Source: Paracoccaceae bacterium
Lineage (GTDB): Bacteria; Pseudomonadota; Alphaproteobacteria; Rhodobacterales; Rhodobacteraceae
DNA: 64,000 nucleotides
Direction of reading: 5' to 3'
Assembly: GCA_029243395.1 (NCBI GenBank)
Contig: JAQWSE010000002.1
Span: 62,001 to 126,000, forward strand
Both the position numbers and the translations under genes were made by a program. The notes under the pieces are model-generated. The model searched no databases, had not been told where the DNA came from, and saw only the letters and a list, made by a program, of their open reading frames with translations. This document shows positions 1-8,793 of this stretch, piece by piece; the first letter of the stretch is position 1, and the number at the start of each line of letters is the position of its first letter.

Positions 1-661
1 GGACCATTACTACATCTATATCTTGCAATCCATCAAACATGTTATGAGTTACTTCCACTCCCAAGTTTTCAATCCCTTTAGGGATCAAAGTTTTAGGTCC
101 AACAACTCTGATCTTATTTCCCAACGTTTTAAGGCAGAAGATGTTTGATCTGGCTACTCTGCTATGGGCAATGTCTCCACAAATAGCAATTTTAAGGCCA
201 CTGATCCTACCAAGTCTTTTTCGGATCGTCTGGGCATCTAACAAAGCTTGAGTTGGGTGCTCATGATTGCCGTCACCTGCATTTATAACGGAGCATTTTA
301 CCTTCTCTGATATTAATTGTACGGCGCCAGATTTAGGATGCCTAATGACTAGAATATCAGGAAACATTGAATTAAGTGTTGAAGCCAGATCGAGCAGTGT
401 TTCACCTTTGGATTGGGAGCTATTTTTGAGCGGGAAATTTACAATGTTGGTGCCAAGTTTAGTTCCTGCAATTTCAAAACTAACTTGGGTTCTCGTAGAG
501 TTTTCGAAGAACAAGTTTATCTGAGTCATGTTCTTCAAAATTCTAGTATTATTTACATTCTTAATATTTTCATTGGAGTATTGTTCTGCTAAATCAATGA
601 CCGACAAAATTTCTTCTTTAGATAAATCTGCTGTCCCTAATAGATCTTTTCTGTTTAGCAA
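1..661 (-). CDS. pyrB: Aspartate carbamoyltransferase catalytic subunit (partial, C-terminus beyond left edge)
   Basis: Transfers the carbamoyl group of carbamoyl phosphate to aspartate, the first committed step of pyrimidine synthesis in the cytoplasm. About 220 residues of the usual ~310 are present. The carbamoyl-phosphate loop FFENSTRTQVSFE lies near residue 50 and the GDGNHEHPTQALLD motif near residue 130, both diagnostic. The start is a TTG at 659-661: an in-frame TAA lies immediately upstream, and an AAGGGA Shine-Dalgarno-like stretch sits about 9 bases before it. The gene points away from the uracil-DNA-glycosylase-like gene, so the 120-base gap between them should hold two divergent promoters. 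It is cut by the window edge, not broken. Confidence 0.95.
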   Translation of the reverse strand, partial: MLNRKDLLGTADLSKEEILSVIDLAEQYSNENIKNVNNTRILKNMTQINLFFENSTRTQVSFEIAGTKLGTNIVNFPLKNSSQSKGETLLDLASTLNSMFPDILVIRHPKSGAVQLISEKVKCSVINAGDGNHEHPTQALLDAQTIRKRLGRISGLKIAICGDIAHSRVARSNIFCLKTLGNKIRVVGPKTLIPKGIENLGVEVTHNMFDGLQDIDVVMV

Positions 662-783
662 TTAGTACTATCCCTTTTAACATTATAATATAATATATGT
701 AGCATGTTCGCAATGAACTTCGTGATGATTTATAAATCTGAGACCTTAAGTTAGTTGAAAATTTTTTTGAGAAAGAGGTTAAG

Positions 784-1635
784 TTGCATAATGTCCAAAA
801 GGCGCTAGTAGCTACACTTATGGATTATGCTGAGGCTGGATTAGATACACCAGGCTTGCAGGACATAAAGGTTGATATGATTTTTGATACAGATTTTTCT
901 CAAGGTGAAGCAAATCAGAGTTTATTATTAAAAACAAATTCTGAAAATGATTTAACCCAATTACATATTACTAAAAAGGTTTCCGACAAAGAACCACCTT
1001 TTAGAAAAAAAGACTTGCAATGGGATTTAATCTCAAATGCAACAGAATCTGCCAACAAGGTTATGGATATTAAGACATTAGAAAAATGCATAAGTAATTT
1101 TACTGGTTTCCATGCACTTAAAGGTTCTTCAGGTATGGTGTTTGCTACTGGTAATTCTGCCGCAAATGTAATGGTTATTTCTGAACCTCCTGGCAGAGTT
1201 GAGGAAATTGAATCGGTACCTTATGCTGGTAGTACGGGAGAATTATTTAAGAATATCTTTGCTGCTTTGGGGTTAAGCTTGGATGGCACGAAAAAATCTG
1301 GTCTTTATGTTTTACCGTCAGTACCATTTAGACTTGTTAGAGATTTCAATTCAAAAGTATCTGATTTGGATTTAATTAGACCCTTTCTCCAAAGACACAT
1401 AAAAATTGTTTCTCCCCGTTTTTTGGTTCTAATTGGAAAGATACCTGGCGACATACTAGGTTTATCTGATCAATTTATGGGCGATGAAGAAAATGGATTA
1501 ATTGGTTTTTATGAGGGAATCCCAACAATTGAGATTGAGGGCATGAATTCTATGATACAATCACCTGAAAAAAAGAGAAGGACTTGGAACAATTTAAAAT
1601 TGTTAAAAAATCTAATGAATGAGGAGTGTAAGTAA
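784..1635 (+). CDS. Family-4-type uracil-DNA glycosylase homologue with degenerate active site
   Basis: 283 residues with the general layout of the long alphaproteobacterial family-4 uracil-DNA glycosylases: a poorly conserved N-terminal ~100 residues, then the fold from about residue 118. The first motif is recognisable (ISEPPGRVEE, residues 132-141, where active enzymes have GEAPGxxED), as is PYAGSTGELF where they have PFVGxAGxLL. Other key positions are lost: the WRPPGNRxP segment reads SVPFRLVRDF (about 179-188), and the HPxY motif near the C-terminus reads EGMNSM (about 252-257). Only two cysteines remain, so an Fe-S cluster is unlikely. Start is TTG 784 with GAAAGAGG 5 bases upstream. 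It overlaps or abuts moaB. The family is clear; glycosylase activity is doubtful. Confidence 0.75.
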   Translation: MHNVQKALVATLMDYAEAGLDTPGLQDIKVDMIFDTDFSQGEANQSLLLKTNSENDLTQLHITKKVSDKEPPFRKKDLQWDLISNATESANKVMDIKTLEKCISNFTGFHALKGSSGMVFATGNSAANVMVISEPPGRVEEIESVPYAGSTGELFKNIFAALGLSLDGTKKSGLYVLPSVPFRLVRDFNSKVSDLDLIRPFLQRHIKIVSPRFLVLIGKIPGDILGLSDQFMGDEENGLIGFYEGIPTIEIEGMNSMIQSPEKKRRTWNNLKLLKNLMNEECK

Positions 1636-1636
1636 C

Positions 1637-2176
1637 TTGAGAAAAGAACGAGAATTTATCTCCATTGGATTTGGAATATTGACTGTATCTGACACTAGGG
1701 ATCTTTCTACTGATAAATCTGGTACATTATTAGTACAAGAAGTGCTTAAAGCAGGTCATAGATTAATTGAAAGGGAAATAGTACAGGATGAAAAAGTGGA
1801 CATTCAAAATCTTTTGAAGCAGTGGATTGCAACGACTACTATTGATGTCATATTGACTACGGGTGGAACAGGCCTTACGGGTCGAGATGTCACCGTTGAG
1901 GCTCATACAGAATTGTATGAAAAAAAAATAAATGCTTTTGAAGTCCTCTTTGCTAATGTGTCTATGCAGAAAATAGGAATGTCAGCGATCCAGAGTAGGG
2001 CTTGTGCTGGTGTGGCTGGTGGTACATTTCTTTTTGCTTTACCTGGATCCCCATCGGCGTGCAAAGATGCTTGGACTCACATTCTGAGGAAACAATTTGA
2101 TTATAGGAATTTACCCTGTAACTTTGTAGAAATTTTACCAAGATTAGAAGAAAAAAAACGTAGGAAAAAAGGGTGA
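1637..2176 (+). CDS. moaB: Molybdenum cofactor biosynthesis protein B (MoaB/MogA-type)
   Basis: MoaB/Mog-fold protein that binds molybdopterin and, in characterised relatives, adenylylates it before molybdenum insertion. The family signatures are visible: ILTVSDTRD close to the N-terminus, the TTGGTGLTGRD loop near residue 85, and FALPGSPSACKDAW near residue 145. Length of about 179 residues is normal for MoaB. I prefer the TTG at 1637, because GAGGAG (1621-1626) is placed as its ribosome binding site and the gene then begins 1 base after the previous stop; an ATG at 1619 would overlap the upstream gene by 17 bases and has no such site. No other molybdopterin genes lie in the window. Confidence 0.92.
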   Translation: MRKEREFISIGFGILTVSDTRDLSTDKSGTLLVQEVLKAGHRLIEREIVQDEKVDIQNLLKQWIATTTIDVILTTGGTGLTGRDVTVEAHTELYEKKINAFEVLFANVSMQKIGMSAIQSRACAGVAGGTFLFALPGSPSACKDAWTHILRKQFDYRNLPCNFVEILPRLEEKKRRKKG

Positions 2177-2300
2177 TTTTATTCTAAGTTTTTGATCTTA
2201 GGTTCTCTGATCAGCAGATAGCACTTGATTTTAAACAAAAATTTCTATTTAAGTTGGTATCTTACCCAAATGTTAATAATTCAATTAGTGCAGGGATGAA

Positions 2301-3782
2301 ATGAGGTTTTTATTCAGGAGTTTCATAGGTTTATTAATTTTTAGCATGACATCTGGGGTGCTTTTTTTTGCTGGTTTTTATTTGCTTGACGCTATTAAGA
2401 TAAGGTCTGAGAAGCCAGAGAAAAAACGTTATCAGAAAGAGAGAATTTTTGCGGTAAATGTGGCAAAAGTTGAACTCAAATCTACTATTCCAAAAATACT
2501 CTCATACGGAGAAGCAACATCAAAACGAACTCTAGAAATACGTTCTATGGAAGTAGGTAGGTTGGACTACGTGTCAGACAAATTTGTAGAAGGAGGATTT
2601 GTAACTGAGGGACAAGTACTATTCAGGTTGGATCAAAAAGACTTTATAAATACTCTTGAAGTGGCAGAAATAGATTTGGAAGATACGAATGCGCAGTTGA
2701 AAGAAGCAAGATCCCAGCTGAATTTATCTCTTAGAGATCAGGAGGTAGCCAGTACACAACTTAGTTTAAGGAGAAATTCGCTAGATAGACAGCAGAAGCT
2801 GGCAAAATCGGGATTAACTACGAGTAGTGTGGTCGAAAATAGTGAGCTGGCCTACTCCTCCTCGGAGCAACAAGTAATCAATAAACAAAACCTAGTTGAA
2901 AAGTCAAAGATCAATATAAATAAGTTAGAAATACAATTAAAGCGTAGGTTGATAGCTATTGAGAAAGCTAAAAGAAATCTTAAAGAAACAGAAAATGTAG
3001 CACCATTCTCTGGTGTTATGTCCACTGCTAATATTTCACCTGGTAGTTTGGTGGGTAAGAATGAGAGATTAGGGCTTCTAATTGATCCTAATGCCATAGA
3101 AGTTAAGTTTAATCTTTCTGCCAATGAATTTGCTAGAGTGATAAACAGTAAAGGGGAATTGCAAGAACTAGGAATTGTTGCAAAATTAGAAAGTACCAAT
3201 TCTATTCTATCTTTTGAAGGCAGGATAGAGCGGGTAAGCCCTGAAATACCTGAGGGGGGAAGCGGGAGGCAGGTTTTTGCTTCTCTACAGTTGAATGATT
3301 ATAATTCACTAAGACCCGGTGATTTTTTACTAGTCGAAGTTGATGAGCCTGAGTTGAGAGATATTTCTATATTACCAGCCTCGGCCGTCACTATAGATGG
3401 AAAGCTATTTATCCTTTCTGACGAAGATAGACTTCAAGAGGTGAATGTTAGTATCCTTCGAAGGCAAGGAGAAAAAGTAGTTGTGTCAGGCGCCCCTGAA
3501 GGAGCTGAATATGTGATGCAACGCTCACCACAATTAGGTGGAGGACTTAAGGTTAAACCTTTACGTGCTTCTGATCTTAAGAAGGGTAAGGCCGCAAAAT
3601 CAAGCGATGCTGAAACGGTTGTAGAACTGGATCAGAAAAAAAAGAATGAGTTACTTGAGTATGTGAAATCTATGGACCGCATGCCTGAAAATGTGAAGGA
3701 TCGTTTAATCAAAGAAATCAATAGTGGCAAGATGCGCACAAAAACTTTGAGCAGGTTAGAAAAAGGAATGGAAAGAAACTAA
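2301..3782 (+). CDS. RND efflux periplasmic adaptor (membrane fusion) subunit
   Basis: 493-residue adaptor that should bridge the inner-membrane RND pump encoded next to an outer-membrane channel. One N-terminal membrane anchor (about residues 8-29) is followed by a split biotinyl-lipoyl domain, a long coiled-coil hairpin rich in Gln, Lys and Glu (about 115-225), and beta-barrel domains (about 230-400). The C-terminal 65-70 residues form an extra charged, helical tail beyond the usual adaptor end. A GGGATGAA ribosome binding site precedes ATG 2301. The stop overlaps the pump start by one base (TAATG), so the pair is translationally coupled. Substrate cannot be told from sequence, and no outer-membrane channel gene is nearby. 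Confidence 0.9.
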   Translation: MRFLFRSFIGLLIFSMTSGVLFFAGFYLLDAIKIRSEKPEKKRYQKERIFAVNVAKVELKSTIPKILSYGEATSKRTLEIRSMEVGRLDYVSDKFVEGGFVTEGQVLFRLDQKDFINTLEVAEIDLEDTNAQLKEARSQLNLSLRDQEVASTQLSLRRNSLDRQQKLAKSGLTTSSVVENSELAYSSSEQQVINKQNLVEKSKININKLEIQLKRRLIAIEKAKRNLKETENVAPFSGVMSTANISPGSLVGKNERLGLLIDPNAIEVKFNLSANEFARVINSKGELQELGIVAKLESTNSILSFEGRIERVSPEIPEGGSGRQVFASLQLNDYNSLRPGDFLLVEVDEPELRDISILPASAVTIDGKLFILSDEDRLQEVNVSILRRQGEKVVVSGAPEGAEYVMQRSPQLGGGLKVKPLRASDLKKGKAAKSSDAETVVELDQKKKNELLEYVKSMDRMPENVKDRLIKEINSGKMRTKTLSRLEKGMERN

Positions 3783-6700
3783 TGAGACAGTTTGGTGGTT
3801 CATTCGTGTCGGGAATAATTAGTTATTTTGCTAGGCACAATACTGCAGCTAATTTGATATTAGTCCTGATGGTAGTTTTTGGCCTACTGGCGATGAATAA
3901 AATTAGGTCTCAATTTTTTCCTGATGTTGTCATTGAGAAAGTAAATATCGGTGTGAAATGGCTTGGAGCTGGTCCTCAAGATATCGATGATGCCATCATC
4001 TCACTTCTAGAAGCGCCATTGCTAGGAATAGACAGTGTAGAACAAATCATTTCATCCTCAACTGAAGGAAGTGCCAGAATCAATATTGATTTTAAACCTG
4101 GTACAGATATGCTGATAGCAAAGGAAGACGTACAGACGGCTTTGGATTCAGTCCAAGATTTGCCGGAAACCGCTGAAACTCCCACCATTAAGAGAATTTC
4201 TTGGCGCGATAGGGTTACAGATGTTGTAATTTCAGGTCCAATAGGACTTGAGCAGTTAGGTATGTTAGCTGATGAATTTACCCAAAAACTCTACAGAAAT
4301 GGAATCAGCAATACCCAGATTATGGGCGTTAGTGCCCCGATAATAAGAGTGACTGTCCCCTCAGTTAATTTGATTCGTTACAAGGTTTCATTAAATCACT
4401 TGGCAACTGCAATTGCAGCTGAAGTAGATACTGATCCTACTGGAGAAGTAGGAACATCTAATCGGGTCAGAAGCGGTATTTCCAAGAGAACAATTGAAGA
4501 AATAGGAAATATTTTGATAAGACTTCCAAATTCTCAGAGAGAGCTTTTACTAAGTGATTTGTCCAGGATTTATTTTGACAATAAATCTCAGAGAAGGGAG
4601 TATTTTACTGATGGGAATAGGGCTGTAGTAATAAGAGTTGATCGATCTGCTGAGAGTGATGCCATCGATATTCAAAGAAAGGTTGAAAGTATAACTGAAG
4701 AATATGGGGGCTCCCTTCCTAAAGGTATCAAAATCGAACTATCAAAGACCCGAGCAGACTTAATTTCCAATCGATTGGAAATTTTACTAAGTAATGGTCT
4801 GCAGGGCTTAGGTCTTGTTTTAATCCTACTATTTGTCTTTTTGAGTGCACGCACAGCATTTTGGGTAGCAGCAGGTATTCCTGCTGCCTTACTGGCAGCC
4901 ATTGCCTTCATGTATATATCTGGGTTGACCTTCAATATGATTTCTCTTTTTGCATTGATCATTTGTTTGGGCATTGTGGTAGATGATGCCATAGTGGTTG
5001 GGGAGCATGCAGATTTTCGTGTAAGAAGGCTTGGCGAAACGCCCGAGGAGGCAGCCGAAAGGGGTGCAACAAGAATGGCCTTACCAGTTTTCACTGCCAC
5101 CATTACTACAATAATTGCTTTTGCAGGGTTAGTTGCGGTTGGGGGAAGATTTGGTAGTTTAATAGCTGATATACCTTTTACTGTGATAGTAGTGTTACTT
5201 GCCTCATTATTGGAGTGCTTTCTTGTTTTACCTAACCATATGGTACATGCTTTAAGGGCAAAGGCGAGCAAAAATTCCTGGTACGACTGGCCTTCCAATC
5301 AGTTTAACATTGGGTTCAGAGTTTTTAGGGAAAAAGTATTTCGGCCCTTTACATATTTTGTGATCCAGCTCCGTTACCCCATTTTGAGTGCTGCAGTCCT
5401 ATTATTGGTTTTAAGTAGTACACTTATGATATCAGGAAAGATTAAATGGAGATTTTTTGATGCGCCCGAAGCGGGTGGTTTCACTGGAAATATTGCAATG
5501 TTACCTGGAGCAAACAGATCTGATACAAAAAAAATGCTTGATGAAATGGTTCGAGCAATTGAAAAAGTATCAGATGAATATGAGAAGGAATATGGGGTAA
5601 ATCCTTTGACCTTTTCTATTAGCCAAATCGGGGGTAATTCGGGAAGAGCAATTTCTGGAGCTCAGAACAAGGATCCTGATCAATTGGGAGCCGTTTCTGT
5701 AGAACTCATAGATGCAGACCTGCGACCTTATTCTTCATACGCAGTTTTGGGCAAAATTCAGGATGAAATAATAAGACATCCTTTACTTGAAACTTTGAGT
5801 TTTAGAAGTTGGCGATCAGGTCCCGGTAGTGATAGTCTTTCCGTTGATTTCTTAGGGTTTGACTTGAAAAATCTCAAAGCTGCTTCTGTCTATTTTCAAA
5901 ACCAATTGATAAGTCTTCCCGAAATTTCTGGTCTAGAAGATACACAAGCTTATGATAAGAATGAACTAATACTTGAACTGACTCCACGCGGAACAGCTTT
6001 GGGTTTTGACATTGATAATGTAGGGAGGCAACTTTATCAGCAACTAAACGGAATTGAAGCTATAAGCTTTCCCCTTCGCAATCGTTCCTCAAAGGTAGTT
6101 GTAGAAATACCTGAGTCTGAAATCCAATCAGATTTTCTAGAGCGAGTAAATGTAATAAATCCCGAGGGAAATTATGTTAGGCTTTCAGATATTGTGGCGG
6201 TTACTTCTAGGTATGGTTTCTCATCCATTTCTAGAGAAAATGGGCAAAGAAAAATTACGGTAACTGGTGACATATCTGAAGATGATCCAGATCGAGCAAA
6301 GGAAATAACTGATTTAATCAAACAAGATATTTTACCTGATGTCAGAGCCCGATTTGGTGTAGATACCTACTTAAGCGGATTGTTCAAGCAAGAAAAAGAC
6401 TTTCTTAACGATGCATTGATAGGGTTTATGTTGTGTTTAATAGGAATTTATTTGGCGTTGGCTTGGGTTTTTGCGAGTTGGGCACGGCCAATTGTCGTGA
6501 TGTCCATAATTCCTTTTGGCCTAATTGGCACGCTTTGGGGACATTATTTCTGGGGAATTAATCTGTCACTATTTTCTGTCGTGGGACTTATCGGAATGAC
6601 GGGAATTATTATTAATGATTCTATAGTTCTAGTTTCTACAATTGATGAATATGCGAGGTATAGGGGTTTAAAGCCAGCGATTTTAGATGCAATTTGTGAT

Positions 6701-7162
6701 AGGTTGCGACCAGTATTATTGACCACATTGACTACAGTTCTAGGTTTGACGCCCTTACTCTTCGAAACTTCCAAAGATGCACAGTTTCTTAAGCCTACTA
6801 TTGTGACACTTGTTTACGGGCTTGGTTTTGGAATGATAATTGTTCTATTCTTGGTGCCTGCCATTGTCGTAGTTCAAAGGGATTGCCTTTCTTTATTTAG
6901 GGCATTGAAGAGGATAATTTTTGGCAGAAAAACACCCATTCCATTTAGATTAATTTTTGGTTTTGTTGCAATAATTCTTAGTTTGAATATATTTGTTCTA
7001 TGCTACATTTTTTCAGGAATTGATCCCAATCCTATTTTAGAAAATTTGGGATTCGAATCTGGTTACAAATTAATTGCGGGTTTGACGCTAGTTGTTTTGA
7101 TTGCATTTTATTGCATTTTTATTCTTTTGCCTTCGCGATTTCGTAATCGAAAATTATCCTAG
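3782..7162 (+). CDS. RND family efflux transporter permease
   Basis: 1126-residue proton-driven inner-membrane pump of the AcrB/HAE1-like superfamily. The N-terminal membrane segment is followed by the large periplasmic domain, a first bundle of helices (about 335-530), a second periplasmic domain and a second bundle (about 875-1045). The paired aspartates used for proton coupling are visible in VVDDAIVVGEH (about residues 397-407), and the matching second-half motif is IIINDSIVL (about 940). After the usual last helix, two additional hydrophobic segments (about 1053-1120) extend the protein. The gene is coupled to the adaptor upstream and converges on the DsbD-like gene, whose end is only 5 bases away. 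Substrate unknown. Confidence 0.93.
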   Translation: MRQFGGSFVSGIISYFARHNTAANLILVLMVVFGLLAMNKIRSQFFPDVVIEKVNIGVKWLGAGPQDIDDAIISLLEAPLLGIDSVEQIISSSTEGSARINIDFKPGTDMLIAKEDVQTALDSVQDLPETAETPTIKRISWRDRVTDVVISGPIGLEQLGMLADEFTQKLYRNGISNTQIMGVSAPIIRVTVPSVNLIRYKVSLNHLATAIAAEVDTDPTGEVGTSNRVRSGISKRTIEEIGNILIRLPNSQRELLLSDLSRIYFDNKSQRREYFTDGNRAVVIRVDRSAESDAIDIQRKVESITEEYGGSLPKGIKIELSKTRADLISNRLEILLSNGLQGLGLVLILLFVFLSARTAFWVAAGIPAALLAAIAFMYISGLTFNMISLFALIICLGIVVDDAIVVGEHADFRVRRLGETPEEAAERGATRMALPVFTATITTIIAFAGLVAVGGRFGSLIADIPFTVIVVLLASLLECFLVLPNHMVHALRAKASKNSWYDWPSNQFNIGFRVFREKVFRPFTYFVIQLRYPILSAAVLLLVLSSTLMISGKIKWRFFDAPEAGGFTGNIAMLPGANRSDTKKMLDEMVRAIEKVSDEYEKEYGVNPLTFSISQIGGNSGRAISGAQNKDPDQLGAVSVELIDADLRPYSSYAVLGKIQDEIIRHPLLETLSFRSWRSGPGSDSLSVDFLGFDLKNLKAASVYFQNQLISLPEISGLEDTQAYDKNELILELTPRGTALGFDIDNVGRQLYQQLNGIEAISFPLRNRSSKVVVEIPESEIQSDFLERVNVINPEGNYVRLSDIVAVTSRYGFSSISRENGQRKITVTGDISEDDPDRAKEITDLIKQDILPDVRARFGVDTYLSGLFKQEKDFLNDALIGFMLCLIGIYLALAWVFASWARPIVVMSIIPFGLIGTLWGHYFWGINLSLFSVVGLIGMTGIIINDSIVLVSTIDEYARYRGLKPAILDAICDRLRPVLLTTLTTVLGLTPLLFETSKDAQFLKPTIVTLVYGLGFGMIIVLFLVPAIVVVQRDCLSLFRALKRIIFGRKTPIPFRLIFGFVAIILSLNIFVLCYIFSGIDPNPILENLGFESGYKLIAGLTLVVLIAFYCIFILLPSRFRNRKLS

Positions 7163-7167
7163 CTCAA

Positions 7168-8103
7168 TTAGTATGGGCAGCCATTCAAAATGAATCCACC
7201 ATTTTGGGTCAACAAGGTTAGTTCGATTTTACTCCTGTTTAGCAAGATATTCTGATTGTTTACATGGTTTAGGGTCGCACTAAACATTTGAGTTTTTCCA
7301 GCCAAGTGCTGCATTTTATCATTGAACCATATGCTACCATCTCCGTAATAGAATATTGCATCCTTTATCTTTTTTTCCTTTGTAAAGAATTGCGCATCCA
7401 ACTTGCTACTAAGTATCAATTTTTCCCCTTCTTTGATCACAGTACAGGAAACATATCTTTTTGAGGCCGCAAGGTTAATAGGAACTTTTTTAATAGATTC
7501 TCGTATTTCATTATTTTGAAAATTTGAGGCATTTCGGATATTTTCACTTTTCAGATGGAATGTTTTTGGAACGCAAATATCCTTACAAAAACCCAGATTG
7601 ACCTTCAATTCAAATACTATAGGATTATTAATTTCTTGAGGATGAATTAATATGGGCAAGATAAGCTTGCTTTTGAATGCATAGACTTCTGTTTCATTCT
7701 CATAAAAGATGTTGGGTGCAGGCCAGAGCACTTCAAGTTTTGCAAGATTTTTACTTTTCAAGATTTGAAACTCTGGTTTAAAACCAGAATTGCCAGGATG
7801 TTTCCAGTATGTTTTCCAATTATCATCAAGGTCAATAAATAATCCATACTGATAGTTACCACTTTCCGTTCTCCAGGCCTTAAAAAATCTTATTTCCCAG
7901 GATTCATTTTTTGTGATCACAGAATTTTCAGACTGCCCAAATGTCTCTGATGCGTAGCAAATGGGATTGGAGAAGCACAGTGAAAGCATTATAGAAAGGA
8001 TTGAAAGATCTACATATCTGAATTTCTTTACCTTTATAAGTCTTGGGCTTGATTTAATTCTCTCTAAGCATGTAGTTGATATTTTTTTTGATATTTTTTT
8101 CAT
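7168..8103 (-). CDS. Stand-alone DsbD N-terminal-domain-like periplasmic protein
   Basis: 311-residue protein with an N-terminal hydrophobic segment (about residues 30-50) that fits a signal peptide or anchor, followed by a domain resembling the alpha domain of the thiol-disulfide interchange protein DsbD. Visible signatures are DDNWKTYWKHPGNSGFKP (about 92-110) and GFCKDICVP (about 170-178), whose two cysteines are spaced Cys-x3-Cys as in the DsbD N-domain. The transmembrane electron-transfer and thioredoxin domains of full DsbD are absent, and no such gene lies nearby. It probably exchanges thiols in the periplasm. It is divergent from yqgE, with 43 bases between starts and no clear ribosome binding site. 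Confidence 0.72.
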   Translation of the reverse strand: MKKISKKISTTCLERIKSSPRLIKVKKFRYVDLSILSIMLSLCFSNPICYASETFGQSENSVITKNESWEIRFFKAWRTESGNYQYGLFIDLDDNWKTYWKHPGNSGFKPEFQILKSKNLAKLEVLWPAPNIFYENETEVYAFKSKLILPILIHPQEINNPIVFELKVNLGFCKDICVPKTFHLKSENIRNASNFQNNEIRESIKKVPINLAASKRYVSCTVIKEGEKLILSSKLDAQFFTKEKKIKDAIFYYGDGSIWFNDKMQHLAGKTQMFSATLNHVNNQNILLNRSKIELTLLTQNGGFILNGCPY

Positions 8104-8146
8104 TTTTGTTATGTTTGATTGAATATAAAATAGTGGGTTAGATATT

Positions 8147-8773
8147 ATGGCTGATGGAAAATCTGATGCAAATCAAGATAAGGAAATAGAAAAAAATCCT
8201 TTTCCAGAAGTTGTCAAGGGCTTTTATGAAGGTTCTTTACTTGTTTCCACTCCCGCTATTTTAGATCCCAGATTTCATAAAGCAGTTATATATATGATTT
8301 CCCATAATGAAAAAGGCGCCATGGGTCTCATAATAAACAAACCAATGGAAGAATTAGATTTTCATGAAATTGTAACTGGTATTTCATTAAAGGATAACCA
8401 AAAAAAGGTTAACCAGACAGTTTTATTTGGTGGACCAGTAGAATTTGAAAGAGGTTTTCTTTTGCATTCTTCTGAATATTGTCTTTCTGGAACCACCATA
8501 AAGTTAGGTGGCCAATACAATTTAACAAATGACACAAAAGCTTTGAAGGACATATGCAAAGGTAATGGTCCTGTTTCTCGTTTGTTTACTTTGGGTTATG
8601 CTGGTTGGTATGGTGGCCAGTTGGAAAAGGAGATTTTAGAAGATTCCTGGTTGGTGGCAAAAGCAGATCCTTCAATTATATTTGGTGAGAATTTCTCAGA
8701 AAAATATGAAATTTCTCTAGGTTCATTAGGTGTTAAGAATGCCTATTTCGTAAATGAAAGTGGAAGAGCTTAA
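8147..8773 (+). CDS. YqgE/AlgH family protein (DUF179)
   Basis: 208 residues matching the conserved YqgE/AlgH family of unknown biochemical function. Typical family features are seen: GSLLVSTPAILDPRFHKAV near residue 30, GAMGLIINKPM near residue 60, the VLFGGPVEFERGFLLHS block near residue 95, and LGYAGWYGGQLEKEI near residue 150. Length is normal for the family apart from a slightly extended polar N-terminus. It converges on the threonylcarbamoyl-AMP synthase gene, with 20 bases between the two stops. AlgH was linked to alginate regulation in Pseudomonas, but nothing here supports that role. Confidence 0.92.
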   Translation: MADGKSDANQDKEIEKNPFPEVVKGFYEGSLLVSTPAILDPRFHKAVIYMISHNEKGAMGLIINKPMEELDFHEIVTGISLKDNQKKVNQTVLFGGPVEFERGFLLHSSEYCLSGTTIKLGGQYNLTNDTKALKDICKGNGPVSRLFTLGYAGWYGGQLEKEILEDSWLVAKADPSIIFGENFSEKYEISLGSLGVKNAYFVNESGRA

Positions 8774-8793
8774 CTACTTGGTTTTGTGTATCT

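Noticed and set aside
4672-5298. Long minus-strand frame inside the RND permease
   Set aside because: It lies entirely within the well-supported permease gene and shows no family features or ribosome binding site.
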